48,998 nt of DNA from Pseudoalteromonas peptidolytica (GTDB taxonomy: Bacteria; Pseudomonadota; Gammaproteobacteria; Enterobacterales; Alteromonadaceae). Below the pieces are notes generated by a model, which was not told the origin of the DNA, did no database searches, and was given only the letters and a program-made list of their open reading frames with translations. The position numbers and the translations under genes are program-made. Of this stretch, positions 17,945 through 26,160 are shown piece after piece (position 1 is the stretch's first letter; the number at the start of each line of letters is the position of its first letter). The stretch covers positions 1 to 48,998 of the forward strand of contig NZ_WEHZ01000035.1 in NCBI RefSeq assembly GCF_012641745.1, in the 5' to 3' direction.

Positions 17945-18442
17945 TCATCAACCCTGAAAAAGTATGCACAAACTTATTGTTATATGTTGTTTTTAATGCA
18001 GCGACTTCATTTGAGCACAAGTTCTTTTGATTGTTAAGCTTAACATCGTGTGAATTGCTACAAAATATAAATGAATGTAAATCATTCTGTGCATCAAAAA
18101 TACAAGTTATTATTTTCCCTACATTAATCGGCTTTACACGCAAAACCTTTAGGTAAACTTTTGCGTTAAACGCCAATTTCATAACTAAGTATGAGTAATG
18201 AGTAGCCTATAAGGCTGTTTCAATATAGGGTAATTGGATTTTAGGAAAAAGAAAGTGAATTTTTTAAAGCAATGGATTATCGCAAACTCAGGGCTGATTT
18301 TAACGTGTGTTTGTTTATTCAATGCCTAGACGACGAAAAGCCAAAGTACGACCTTGTTTCTTCAGGAGGTGAAGACATTGATGTGTTTTGACTCTTTTTC
18401 GTTAAGCTATCGCCCAATATGGGCGTTGAAGTATAGAGTTAT
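17945..18442. other. 498-base intergenic stretch, no established gene
   Basis: This lies between the FapA-family gene and the 3' end of the ligase operon. It holds the FapA-family promoter region. Two overlapping short plus-strand ORFs occur. GTG 18255-18329 encodes 24 residues with a hydrophobic run and has AGGA upstream. ATG 18272-18391 encodes 39 residues ending SSGGEDIDVF and has no clear ribosome site. A small hairpin CGCCCA-ATA-TGGGCG (18411-18425) follows the operon's last stop. None can be claimed as a gene. Confidence 0.35.
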
Positions 18443-19108
18443 TCACTGACAAGTGGTGATGGCACTTTTTGATTCAACCGGGAATACGGCGCTGTTGTTA
18501 GACTCTGAGGCTAAAAAGTCGATGGGTTTTGTTGAAAGTAAAATAAAGCCATACTTTTGTGAGGTGTTTGCCAATGCCGTTACCGCTTGGTGAGATAAGC
18601 TTTGAATGGGTGCAATGTCGCCATGGCGTTTTGAGTCAGCCATTATCCAGTAATGTCCGGTTTGGCTCGCGGTGTAACCTGCTACGACTTTGTAATGACC
18701 AACACAGTGATAAATGATGAAGTTTTCTTTTTGTGTGACCCAGTTAGCAATATCTGAAACGGCAATCTGCGCCAGCATATCGCCAGTTAACAAGGCGCTA
18801 AATGGTGCCACCTTGTTGGTTTTACACACACTGTTAAACAAACGAATAATGTCAAAGTTACTCATGCCTTTTGGGTCTACTAACGCCATATTTTCAGTTG
18901 CTGGGTCGGCGAAGCCCGAGACTTTACGTTTGGTATAGAACCCAGCATTAAATTGTTGATGAAAGGAGTCTTGAGTAAATTCGTCATCAAACAAAGTATT
19001 AACTACAGCGATTAATGAACAGATCCCACAAAAGTTTTTATATTGTGGTTGAATAAAGTGCGTAAATATACCCTGATCAAAATAACGCGCTTCGGTAATA
19101 GTAGTCAT
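18443..19108 (-). CDS. Phytochelatin-synthase-like cysteine peptidase/transpeptidase
   Basis: 221 aa, the size of short bacterial phytochelatin synthase (PCS) homologues that lack the plant C-terminal domain. The N-terminal motif Q-x-x-x-x-FCGICSLIAVVNTL (Cys27) matches the PCS active-site block (Q...YCGxxSLxxVLNAL). His138 in VGHYKVVAGY and Asp158 in YWIMADSK complete the Cys-His-Asp triad. Spacings are 111 and 20 residues, against 106 and 18 in Arabidopsis PCS1. PCS cleaves the Gly from glutathione and transfers gamma-Glu-Cys to another thiol peptide. No signal peptide, so cytosolic. GGAAG lies 8 bases before the ATG. It is the last gene of a three-gene operon, 14 bases after the Mur ligase stop, which suggests it processes that ligase's product. 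The substrate is unknown. Confidence 0.85.
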   Translation of the reverse strand: MTTITEARYFDQGIFTHFIQPQYKNFCGICSLIAVVNTLFDDEFTQDSFHQQFNAGFYTKRKVSGFADPATENMALVDPKGMSNFDIIRLFNSVCKTNKVAPFSALLTGDMLAQIAVSDIANWVTQKENFIIYHCVGHYKVVAGYTASQTGHYWIMADSKRHGDIAPIQSLSHQAVTALANTSQKYGFILLSTKPIDFLASESNNSAVFPVESKSAITTCQ

Positions 19109-19122
19109 TAGCTTACTTCCAA

Positions 19123-20442
19123 TTAATATAAATAAATATCTTCGTTTGACTTATTAAGCAGAATAGCTGAGACTTCTCCGGCAAAAAATAAACCGCCACA
19201 AACAAACACTATGGCATCATGAGCTTGCGCGTATGCTTTGGCTTCCATCACGGCTTGTTTTAGATCGTCTGATTGCGATGCTGCTAGCCCATGGTTTTTG
19301 AGTTTACTTTGTAAGAGTGCGGGTTCTGCGCCTTTAAAACTGGCTTTACTCACAATACAGTGCTCTGCCACCTCAGCTATTCTTGCAGTCAATACCGTCT
19401 GATCGCGCCCTTTTGAGATCCCCGCTAGCACCACAATACGCGCTTGCGGGAAGTCTTGTTTTATTGAGTCAAATAACATGTTAAAAGACTCATCGGTATG
19501 GGCACTGTCTACAAAAATTTTCGGCACATCACATACCAAGCTTAACCGGCCATCATTTGTAAACCGGTTGATTGCGTCGCTATATTGCTCAGCTGAGATA
19601 GTAAATCCCACGTCTTTTGAAAAGACTTCTGACATCAAAATAGCGGTTTTTATATTTTCTTGTGCAAACTTGCCAAACGTCTTGGGCGTGATACTAAAGG
19701 GTGCATTATCATCTAATGTCACTTGATACTGATTAAAAGCGCTTGCTTGCTTATTAAGCTGAATGTCGTTATTAAAGTAGCATTGTATGTCTCTTAACTT
19801 TGCATACGCGCGTACTTTACTTTTGAGGTGCTCGTCGATATTCCCCACCACCAACTTACCACCGTGCTCACAGCCGTCGATTTTATCAAAGGCGATCAGC
19901 TCTTTGGTGTTACCAAGAATGTCACAGTGCTCAAGATCAACTGACGTGAGTATTGCAAAACGTGATTTGAGTAAGCGGATTGGGTCGTATCGCCCACCTA
20001 TTCCCGCTTCCATGATAATTAGCTCAACTTTTTTGTGCTTAAACACAGTTAATGCAACTAAATATAAAAATTCAAATACCCCAAATTCTTCATTTAAGGT
20101 CGCTGTTATTTTGTTAAGGGTTGGCACAATATTTTGCGCAGCGTGATTTAACTCTGCATAGTCAACAAGCTCACCATTTACTATAAACCGTTCGTTAAAT
20201 TCTAAAAAGTGTGGCGAGGTGAATAAGCCTGTTGACTTGCCTGCACCGCACAAGATTTGATTGGTGAGCTTGGCCACCGAGCCTTTGCCGTTCGTTCCGG
20301 TGATCACTAACTTCTTGGTGGTCTCAATATATGCGTCAAGTGACAAGTGCTCAATAGCAAGTTGCAACCGTGCTAAACAGATCCCAGAGCCAAACTTAGC
20401 AAACGATTTTGTCAGTGCTAAAAACTGCGTTTTATCTGTCAT
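19123..20442 (-). CDS. FolC-like Mur ligase (ATP-dependent amide ligase)
   Basis: 439 aa from the ATG at 20442; an upstream codon at 20460 overlaps the preceding gene more. P-loop VITGTNGKGSVAKL (residues 49-55 core), FTSPHFLEFNERFIVNGELV and EAGIGGRYDP are folylpolyglutamate-synthase-like. So is TSVDLEHCDILGNTKELIAFDK, with the metal His and the Lys that is carbamylated in the family. The late motif is VDSAHTDES rather than the usual DGAHN, and CGGLFFAGE ends the fold. Mur-type ligases form an acyl phosphate from a carboxylate and join it to an amine. Its place between an ATP-grasp ligase and a PCS-like enzyme argues against it being the housekeeping FolC. Overlaps the upstream gene by 11 bases, indicating translational coupling. 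Confidence 0.85.
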   Translation of the reverse strand: MTDKTQFLALTKSFAKFGSGICLARLQLAIEHLSLDAYIETTKKLVITGTNGKGSVAKLTNQILCGAGKSTGLFTSPHFLEFNERFIVNGELVDYAELNHAAQNIVPTLNKITATLNEEFGVFEFLYLVALTVFKHKKVELIIMEAGIGGRYDPIRLLKSRFAILTSVDLEHCDILGNTKELIAFDKIDGCEHGGKLVVGNIDEHLKSKVRAYAKLRDIQCYFNNDIQLNKQASAFNQYQVTLDDNAPFSITPKTFGKFAQENIKTAILMSEVFSKDVGFTISAEQYSDAINRFTNDGRLSLVCDVPKIFVDSAHTDESFNMLFDSIKQDFPQARIVVLAGISKGRDQTVLTARIAEVAEHCIVSKASFKGAEPALLQSKLKNHGLAASQSDDLKQAVMEAKAYAQAHDAIVFVCGGLFFAGEVSAILLNKSNEDIYLY

Positions 20443-21454
20443 GGTTAAAAATCTCTTCAATGATAAACGCCCACAGTCTTGTGACTATATCGGTCGTTGA
20501 ATGCTTTTCTGCTGACTCCAAGCTCGGATTGCCATTTATTTCTAAAATTGTTAACGCCTCTGCCTGATTTATATCATCGGCTTGACTGTAAACATCTAAA
20601 CCAAAAACACGCAGATTGAATAGCTTAAAGATTTTGTCGGTAAATGCGTTCAATTCATCACTAAAACACTCTGAATAATCCACCACTTCACCGCCGAGTG
20701 CAATATTCATTGCTGGTGAAAAGTTAAATGTTACCCCTTTTGCTGGAATAGATTGCAAGGTTAACTGATTAGCCGATAAATATTCTCTAATATATGAGCT
20801 GTCCAAACTTAATGAGCTATGGCCATACTGCGCTTGTGTTTGCATAAGCGCTTGTAAATGCGCCGAAACCGTTTGTACGCCATCAAACGTAATAAATGGC
20901 GGGCGACGTTTATAACCAAACCAGATTTTGCCGTCTACCACAAATAGCCGATATTCATCGCCTTGCAGAGGCTTTTCTATCCTGACACAGCTCAGTTTTT
21001 GCTGATTTTTGTCAATGTAATTTTGCAGGTCTTGGTCGTTGTAGAGCTTTTCGATAAACGCGCCTCTTGAGCCGTCATTAGGTTTAATAAATAGCGGGTA
21101 ACCTTGACGTTTGGCATAACAAAGCGCGTCTTGCTTTTCTTTGCCTGCGCCTCGGTACATGGCAAATGCACTTTGCAAAAAGAAGTAATCACCTTCAGGG
21201 ACATTAAAGCCGCTTGCCCTTAGTACATTGACGGTGTGCGATTTATCTTTGGCTAAAAAGGTGGACGTTGCCGAATTGATAGGAAACGAACAAATATTAC
21301 CAGCGCCAAATATAAACGCTTTATTCTTGTAGCTCACTTTTAAAATTTGCTCAGAGAATGAGTCTAGGTTTTGGTATGGTATTCCTAAGCTGTCGCACGC
21401 TTTTTTTAATGACTGGATCTGGTGCGGAGTTTTAAATTTGGCTGCTTGGTTCAT
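20432..21454 (-). CDS. ATP-grasp ligase of the CphA/GshF type
   Basis: 340 aa. The ATP-grasp fold is marked by SATSTFLAKDKSHTVNVLRA (61-80), GYPLFIKPNDGSRG (118-131, Lys124), EKPLQGDEYRLFVVDGK (160-176), RRPPFITFDGVQTV (183-196), NIALGGEVVDYSE and the metal ligands in LDVYS and ILEINGNP (Glu305, Asn307). The block order RRPP...DG...GG..D.. is that of the ATP-grasp half of cyanophycin synthetase and of the C-terminal half of GshF. The family couples a carboxylate to an amine through an acyl phosphate. Residues 1-60 are an extra N-terminal lobe. It is the first gene of the operon with the Mur ligase and PCS-like genes. The amino acid substrate cannot be read from sequence. Confidence 0.85.
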   Translation of the reverse strand: MNQAAKFKTPHQIQSLKKACDSLGIPYQNLDSFSEQILKVSYKNKAFIFGAGNICSFPINSATSTFLAKDKSHTVNVLRASGFNVPEGDYFFLQSAFAMYRGAGKEKQDALCYAKRQGYPLFIKPNDGSRGAFIEKLYNDQDLQNYIDKNQQKLSCVRIEKPLQGDEYRLFVVDGKIWFGYKRRPPFITFDGVQTVSAHLQALMQTQAQYGHSSLSLDSSYIREYLSANQLTLQSIPAKGVTFNFSPAMNIALGGEVVDYSECFSDELNAFTDKIFKLFNLRVFGLDVYSQADDINQAEALTILEINGNPSLESAEKHSTTDIVTRLWAFIIEEIFNHDR

Positions 21455-21928
21455 ATTGTTTTATTCGAGCGTGTAAGGCTAATTTGCGTTAATGTTTGCG
21501 CAGTTTGAAGGATCTGCTCTGGCGCTACCTTCGTTAAAAAGTGCTTATGTCGCACACCTAAGCCGTAAAATGTTTGTGTTACCCATATAGATGTCAGTAC
21601 CTTGGTGTAAGCACAATACAGTAACGGTATTATCGACAAGATTTTCTCTCACTTCAGAATAGCGCTTTTATTTGAGCAAATTAGTATAAAATTTGATAGC
21701 GTAATCGCAATTGTTGCCTTGTAAAGCATGCGCATAACAAGGTTCAATCACAGGTCATTTTGAGCCGTCACTGTATTAGAAAGTATATGGTTTGTCGAGC
21801 TTTCATCGTTATTCTCAACCGCCAACAATACCCAAATTATTTGGTGCTAATTGTTATGATAATTACGCCCTATTTGGGAATAACGCTCGTTTGAGCAAGT
21901 ATTAAACCAACATGTTATTCTCTCATAC
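21455..21928. other. Intergenic region with degenerate repeat remnants
   Basis: 474 bases between the hypothetical membrane gene and the ligase operon, which must contain the operon promoter. At 21628-21687 a stretch (TATCGACAAGATTTTCTC...TTGAGCAAATTAGTATA) matches one end of the dispersed MITE-like element. A further vague match (TTTGAGCAAGTATTAAACC) lies near 21890-21909. No gene is apparent. Confidence 0.5.
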
Positions 21929-22969
21929 TTAGTCCAGCACTAATCTATCAGCCTTATGTTTTAGGTAAATAAAAACTAAAACTAACAAGGAGATCCCTAG
22001 CGAACCTAAAATCGGTAATGAAAGCAATTTAGATAAGTTAAAGATCAGGGTGTTTTCTTGCACACTAACAAACGACGCCGAAAACAGGGTCAAGGATATC
22101 GAACCGGCGCTCAACAGTAGCAATAAACCGTTAGTCTTCTCAGAATTGATAACTTGTTCAAGGCTGGTGTAGTTTTCTAAATGTTGCTCAAAAGATTGGT
22201 GCAACTGTTTGGCATCGTCTAGTTTTTCTTTTAGTAAAAACTCTTCATCATTTACTAAGTCATCACAGAATGCTTTTACAACTGCATTTTTGGTTCTATT
22301 TTTGGTAAAAATAAATCGCTCAATGTTTAACAGCTTGATCCGAGTATCTAATATTGATTTGGTAAAATGGTGCTTTTCTCCGGTTCTTTTTGGTCGAAGC
22401 TCCATCGATGTTTGCACTCGGTTGATCCGCTGTAACATCAGCCATGCTGTCATATAAAATGCAACCAGCGTGGTTTTACAGGTTTTAAGCGGCACCTCTT
22501 CAAGGTGTTCAACACGCTCTAAATACCAATTTATACCGATAAAGCTATCACTTTGTTGCACTGCACAGTGCTGTAACACATCACCGCAATCAAGCGGCGC
22601 GAGCGCCTTAATAACACTTTTTCCAAGCCTGTCTCCTTTTGCGCTAGACTTCAGCTTTTCAATAGTATGATTGTTAACACTCAAGTTGATACACACAAAG
22701 CTGTTTTCTTTACTCGACATAAAGTCCGTTTTGGTTTTAAACAACTGTATATTATGAAGCGTAGCGGTTTGTTCAAGAAATTGAATTGGTTGCTCTACAT
22801 CAAATATTGGCAAGCAAATAGACGAAAACACGTTATAGAGCGTCTGTCTAAACCCCATTGTTACATAGCTTGGAAAGTCAGACTCTGAAGCAGTCATGAT
22901 GCGCCCAGCAATTGATGTAAAGTCCAAAGGCCTATCGCCTAGGCTAATGCAGAGATATAAGCTGTTCAT
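21929..22969 (-). CDS. Hypothetical protein with two C-terminal membrane helices
   Basis: 346 aa, not recognised. Residues 1-280 are soluble and mixed alpha/beta. A region near 190-275 is rich in charged helices, with coiled-coil-like FLLKEKLDDAKQLHQSFEQH. Two hydrophobic segments follow at about 284-306 (GLLLLLSAGSISLTLFSASF) and 313-336 (LPILGSLGISLLVLVFIYLK). The tail KHKADRLVLD suggests both ends of the pair are in the cytoplasm. The layout (large soluble domain, terminal helical hairpin) is seen in sensors and in some defence effectors, but no motif supports either. It is upstream of the ligase operon on the same strand but 475 bases away. Confidence 0.6.
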   Translation of the reverse strand: MNSLYLCISLGDRPLDFTSIAGRIMTASESDFPSYVTMGFRQTLYNVFSSICLPIFDVEQPIQFLEQTATLHNIQLFKTKTDFMSSKENSFVCINLSVNNHTIEKLKSSAKGDRLGKSVIKALAPLDCGDVLQHCAVQQSDSFIGINWYLERVEHLEEVPLKTCKTTLVAFYMTAWLMLQRINRVQTSMELRPKRTGEKHHFTKSILDTRIKLLNIERFIFTKNRTKNAVVKAFCDDLVNDEEFLLKEKLDDAKQLHQSFEQHLENYTSLEQVINSEKTNGLLLLLSAGSISLTLFSASFVSVQENTLIFNLSKLLSLPILGSLGISLLVLVFIYLKHKADRLVLD

Positions 22970-23299
22970 TTTTAGTTTTTATTAAATCTTGGCTTTGATC
23001 GTAGGTTGCTGTTATTTAAGCACACTTACTGAGCAATTAGTAATGTTAAAAGTCAGTATGTAAAAGCACGGCTTAGGCTTTTTACGATTTAGCAGGCACC
23101 GTTGCTCAATACCTCATGCTAGTATCCACAAAGCTTCTTCCTTCCAAAACGGTGAGTAATTAATCAAACAAACTGTATACTGCGTTAAATCACCTCTTAA
23201 TAGCGTGATAAGCCATTGTAAAGACATTAATCCTATGTATAATGCAAAGCATAGTTAGTACATAAGTAGTTAATTACTAACACGTACTGAATTTATTCA
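22970..23299. other. Intergenic region upstream of ssrA
   Basis: 330 bases between the divergent hypothetical gene and ssrA. The 3' part holds the ssrA promoter (23216-23243) and ~50 bases of likely precursor leader. Nothing else was recognised. Confidence 0.4.
23216..23243 (+). promoter_or_regulatory. Predicted sigma-70 promoter of ssrA
   Basis: TTGTAA (23216-23221), 16 bases, then TATAAT (23238-23243), a perfect -10 box. Initiation near 23250 would give a precursor with about 50 bases 5' of mature tmRNA, to be trimmed by RNase P at 23300. Confidence 0.6.
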
Positions 23300-23656
23300 G
23301 GGGCTGATTAGGATTCGACGGGATTCAAGAAGCCTGAGGTGCATGTCGAGGTGCGGTTGGCCTCGTAAAAAAGCCGCATTTAAAGTAATCGCAAACGACG
23401 ATAACTACGCTCTAGCGGCATAATAGCCCGCTAGCACTCCTCCATGATATTCTTGTGGATCTGGTTCTGGAGTGTCACCCTACACAAGATCGCTACGGAA
23501 ACCCTGGCCGGGGTTGAAGGGCTAAAACTAAGCGGCCTCGCCTTTACTTATCGTGTTCGTCCGAGATTTAAAGGTTAACCAATAGACGATACTAAACATG
23601 TAGGACCGAAGGTCGACGCTTTCCGGACGGGGGTTCAAATCCCCCCAGCTCCACCA
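23300..23656 (+). ncRNA. ssrA: Transfer-messenger RNA (tmRNA)
   Basis: 357 nt. The 5' end GGGGCTGATTAGGATTCGAC and the 3' end with GGGGGTTCAAATCCCCCCAG then CTCCACCA form the tRNA-Ala-like acceptor and T arms (GGGGCTG pairs with CAGCTCC). The resume codon GCA is at 23391, and the tag ORF 23391-23420 reads ANDDNYALAA before TAA TAG, the tag typical of Alteromonadales. With SmpB, tmRNA rescues stalled ribosomes and marks the nascent protein for proteolysis. smpB is not in this window. CCA is encoded. The 3' end of ssrA is a common integration site, and the DNA downstream looks accessory. Confidence 0.98.
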
Positions 23657-23670
23657 AATAGCGACACTGA

Positions 23671-23706
23671 AACCCCATCAAAACACTGTTTTGATGGGGT
23701 TTTTGT
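23671..23706 (+). terminator. Rho-independent terminator of ssrA
   Basis: AACCCCATCAAAAC (23671-23684) pairs perfectly with GTTTTGATGGGGTT (23688-23701) over a 3-base loop and runs into TTTGTTT. It lies 15 bases after the CCA end of tmRNA. Confidence 0.9.
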
Positions 23707-23889
23707 TTATCTATGGTTTGGGAATTGCTCCAATATGGGGTAGATCTGGGCTTGGAATGTCCCCAGTGTGACACTGACAGACAGTACCAAATTATCGTGT
23801 ACTTTATTTCTGAGCTGGATTTAAATGTACAGATTAAAAAGTAAACGCAGCGTCTTGCATTTATTGCTTATTGCAGTGATTTGACTTGT

Positions 23890-23919
23890 AAACTGTGCTT
23901 AATACAATCAGCACAGTTT
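23890..23919. terminator. Hairpin between ssrA and the DUF2182 gene
   Basis: AAACTGTGC (23890-23898) pairs with GCACAGTTT (23911-23919) over 12 bases. An AT-rich tract follows on the plus strand. It is 34 bases past the stop of the minus-strand DUF2182 gene, so it may end that transcript, but there is no T-run in that direction. Confidence 0.35.
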
Positions 23920-23952
23920 ATTATTTTATTGCAGAAAATAGTTACTAAACTC

Positions 23953-24702
23953 TTATTGATAGAATATAGCCAGCTCCCAAATTGCTAAGAAGAAGCACGT
24001 ATTTCTCAACAGATCTTCTTTATTTCTGTAACGGCTTTTTTCATAAAATAATGCGACTGTAAGTACCGCCATCTGCATTAAATTGTGCCCTGCAATGTAC
24101 ATAGCAACCATGATATGTGCGCAGGTTTGTACACATTTAACCCCCTCAATAATGCCAATCTTTGCAATATCTAAATCAGCTTTATATCCCACAATACGAG
24201 GAGCCCAAATGCTACCGCATGCTGAAAGTAGTCGGATCCGAAAGTCTGCATTAGAAACAACCCCAGCGGCCAAATATGCCAGCGCTCCAATCGACAAATT
24301 AGCTTGGGTAACTAGAGACGATAAGGTTTCCACCCACTTTGAAGCTGAGAATAATACTAAGCCAAAAACGAGCCAAATTAATGAGTAGCCCAATATAAAA
24401 ATGAGTAAACTGCGCGATTGTCTAGCTACAGGTATTCGATTTACGATGGCACGAATAGTGCTACTGGTCATCGGGAGCATCATGGCATACACCATTATCA
24501 TCCAATCTAGTACAGGCCTAAAAAATATAGTTTCAGGACTATGGTGCATGTTGTGGTGTGCGTGATGCAGGTGAGCTTCGCCACTAAAACCTACTTGTTG
24601 TGCCAGATAGTAAACCCATAATAGCGCAGCAAAAAGTATAATGAGCCAGTGAGGATTAGCTACCTTTAGGTAACTAATCCGCTTTAATGTCGACGTTAAC
24701 AT
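23953..24702 (-). CDS. DUF2182 integral membrane protein, probable metal/copper partner of the tyrosinase
   Basis: 249 aa, five to six hydrophobic segments. DUF2182 features are WMIMVYAMMLPM (residues ~67-78) and a C-terminal block VKCVQTCAHIMVAMYIAGHN followed by FYEK. A His/Met-rich loop (HLHHAHHNMHHS, about 44-55) sits outside the first helix and looks like a metal-binding site. It starts six bases after the tyrosinase stop, so the two genes form one operon. In Marinomonas mediterranea a membrane protein encoded next to a tyrosinase (PpoB2) was described as a copper chaperone needed for tyrosinase activity; that I recall, and the correspondence is inference. A role in copper delivery in the inner membrane is therefore likely but not proven. 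Confidence 0.8.
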   Translation of the reverse strand: MLTSTLKRISYLKVANPHWLIILFAALLWVYYLAQQVGFSGEAHLHHAHHNMHHSPETIFFRPVLDWMIMVYAMMLPMTSSTIRAIVNRIPVARQSRSLLIFILGYSLIWLVFGLVLFSASKWVETLSSLVTQANLSIGALAYLAAGVVSNADFRIRLLSACGSIWAPRIVGYKADLDIAKIGIIEGVKCVQTCAHIMVAMYIAGHNLMQMAVLTVALFYEKSRYRNKEDLLRNTCFFLAIWELAIFYQ

Positions 24703-24708
24703 GGGCGG

Positions 24709-26160
24709 TTATACAACCTCAGCCTTCACACTTACTCGTCCCACCGTCACTCTCGCCTCACCAAGCTCCCTACTTGGCTCGAGCTCAATTTCTACTTTTT
24801 CGAAACTCCAGTCTGGTTGCGAACGTAACTGGTTAAATGCCTCCGTTGCATCAAGCTCAACGTTAATACCAGTACCTGCATGCCTAACACTTGGGGTTGA
24901 TGCCTGAGTCAAACCAAACAGACCAACTTTACCAACTAACACGCGCTCAGCAGCAGATGTTTTCACAAAAATACTTAATGGCGCAACAACGCCAGAGCCA
25001 GTTACGTTATCGAGCGCAATGATAACCTGATTCGGTCTTTGGCTACTCGATTTCGCAAGCGCTGAAACCTTGGCAACTTGCTGCTTTTCGGGTAGGAACT
25101 CAAGCTGTGCTGGCGTCGTTTGAGAGCCAAGTGAAAAGGATTTTGTTGTTGCGGCAATGGTATCGAATATTTCATTTCCTGCTAAAGGAGTCATTGCGAA
25201 TAGCTTGCTATCTCGTTCTTGACGTACTTTTACATCAGGATAATTTTCACTGTATGTGTACCCTAGCGTTTCCGTTGACAGTACTTGCTTCACTTGAACA
25301 GTCACAGGCTTACCATTGGCATCGTGAAACTCAAATGCCTGATTGAGCCAACTAGGATCACTGGTATTTTCACGCCCTTGGTCAATCCAGCTCTGCCATA
25401 AGCGGTCTATATTTGCATGATGCAGCCAAAATATAGGATCGAGCGCTGCCGTATTAGGATCCCCCATTGCACCACCGATATCCACATGGATCAAGTTGTG
25501 TGGATTATTTTCTAGCTTGCCAAAAGTACCTGAGTCGTGACTAAACCCTGTTCTTACACCACCAAAGCTTTGCGAAGGAATAGGCGTGGTAAAGTTTTTC
25601 AGTTGCATAGCAGCTTCACAGCTAGCATCGGCTTTCGACGACACTTTGTAATGTGCCCTTTCTACCATCCACAACCCAGGAAAATCTGAGTTCGGTTGCT
25701 CTGCACCAAACTCTGCAGGCAACTTCAATGCTTGTAGCTGTTCATTTTCATTGAGTGCAGGATTGTTAGCGTCGCAATAGTTCCAGTAAGGGAGCGTCCA
25801 GTCTTCTGGGCCTCCAAGTTCAACGACTGTTTTGGCGACTATTTGCTCAAAAAATTGCAAATACATTCTGTGCCAAGGTAAAAAGTACCATGTTCCATGC
25901 TGACATTGTTGCCAGTAAATACTGTCAACTAAGTCTTCTGGTGGTGGAAAGTCTGTTGCTTGTTGCCACACACTAAGCTCACTCCACGTCTTACCAGGAG
26001 CTAGATTAGGACTGTTATCTAGACCAAACCCATGGACAGCACCTTGGTACCACCAACTCGTCGGATCTTTGATGTCTTTTTGCTTCATCGCCTCTACAGC
26101 TCTTGAATACCAAAGTAGTGTACCATCACTGATGTTATTAACATTTTTCCTTACGCGCAT
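24709..26160 (-). CDS. Tyrosinase / polyphenol oxidase
   Basis: 483 aa from the ATG at 26160, chosen because GGAG lies 9 bases upstream; an ATG at 26175 adds five residues. It is a type-3 copper enzyme with both sites intact. CuA: His in AVHGFG, then HGTWYFLPWHRMYLQFFE with His-x8-His. CuB: PHNLIHVDIGG (His-x3-His) and DPIFWLHHANIDRLW with the third His. The family hydroxylates monophenols and oxidises catechols to quinones, leading to melanin. The C-terminal ~200 residues follow the plant-type polyphenol oxidase layout (VLSTETLGYTYSENYPDV), with a later beta-rich domain. There is no signal peptide, so it acts in the cytoplasm. Operon with the DUF2182 gene. Confidence 0.92.
   Translation of the reverse strand: MRVRKNVNNISDGTLLWYSRAVEAMKQKDIKDPTSWWYQGAVHGFGLDNSPNLAPGKTWSELSVWQQATDFPPPEDLVDSIYWQQCQHGTWYFLPWHRMYLQFFEQIVAKTVVELGGPEDWTLPYWNYCDANNPALNENEQLQALKLPAEFGAEQPNSDFPGLWMVERAHYKVSSKADASCEAAMQLKNFTTPIPSQSFGGVRTGFSHDSGTFGKLENNPHNLIHVDIGGAMGDPNTAALDPIFWLHHANIDRLWQSWIDQGRENTSDPSWLNQAFEFHDANGKPVTVQVKQVLSTETLGYTYSENYPDVKVRQERDSKLFAMTPLAGNEIFDTIAATTKSFSLGSQTTPAQLEFLPEKQQVAKVSALAKSSSQRPNQVIIALDNVTGSGVVAPLSIFVKTSAAERVLVGKVGLFGLTQASTPSVRHAGTGINVELDATEAFNQLRSQPDWSFEKVEIELEPSRELGEARVTVGRVSVKAEVV

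Noticed and set aside
17925..18182. An 85-aa minus-strand ORF overlapping the FapA-family start.
   Set aside because: It overlaps the start of the real gene, has no ribosome site and no recognisable features.
19123..20442. Housekeeping folC.
   Set aside because: Motifs are FolC-like, but it is translationally coupled to an ATP-grasp gene and a PCS-like gene rather than accD or dedD, and the DGAHN motif is DSAHT.
23592..23774. A 60-aa minus-strand ORF ending the tmRNA region (LVELGGFEPPSGKRRPSVLHV-like).
   Set aside because: It is the antisense of the tmRNA 3' end and its terminator, a well-known false gene in annotations.
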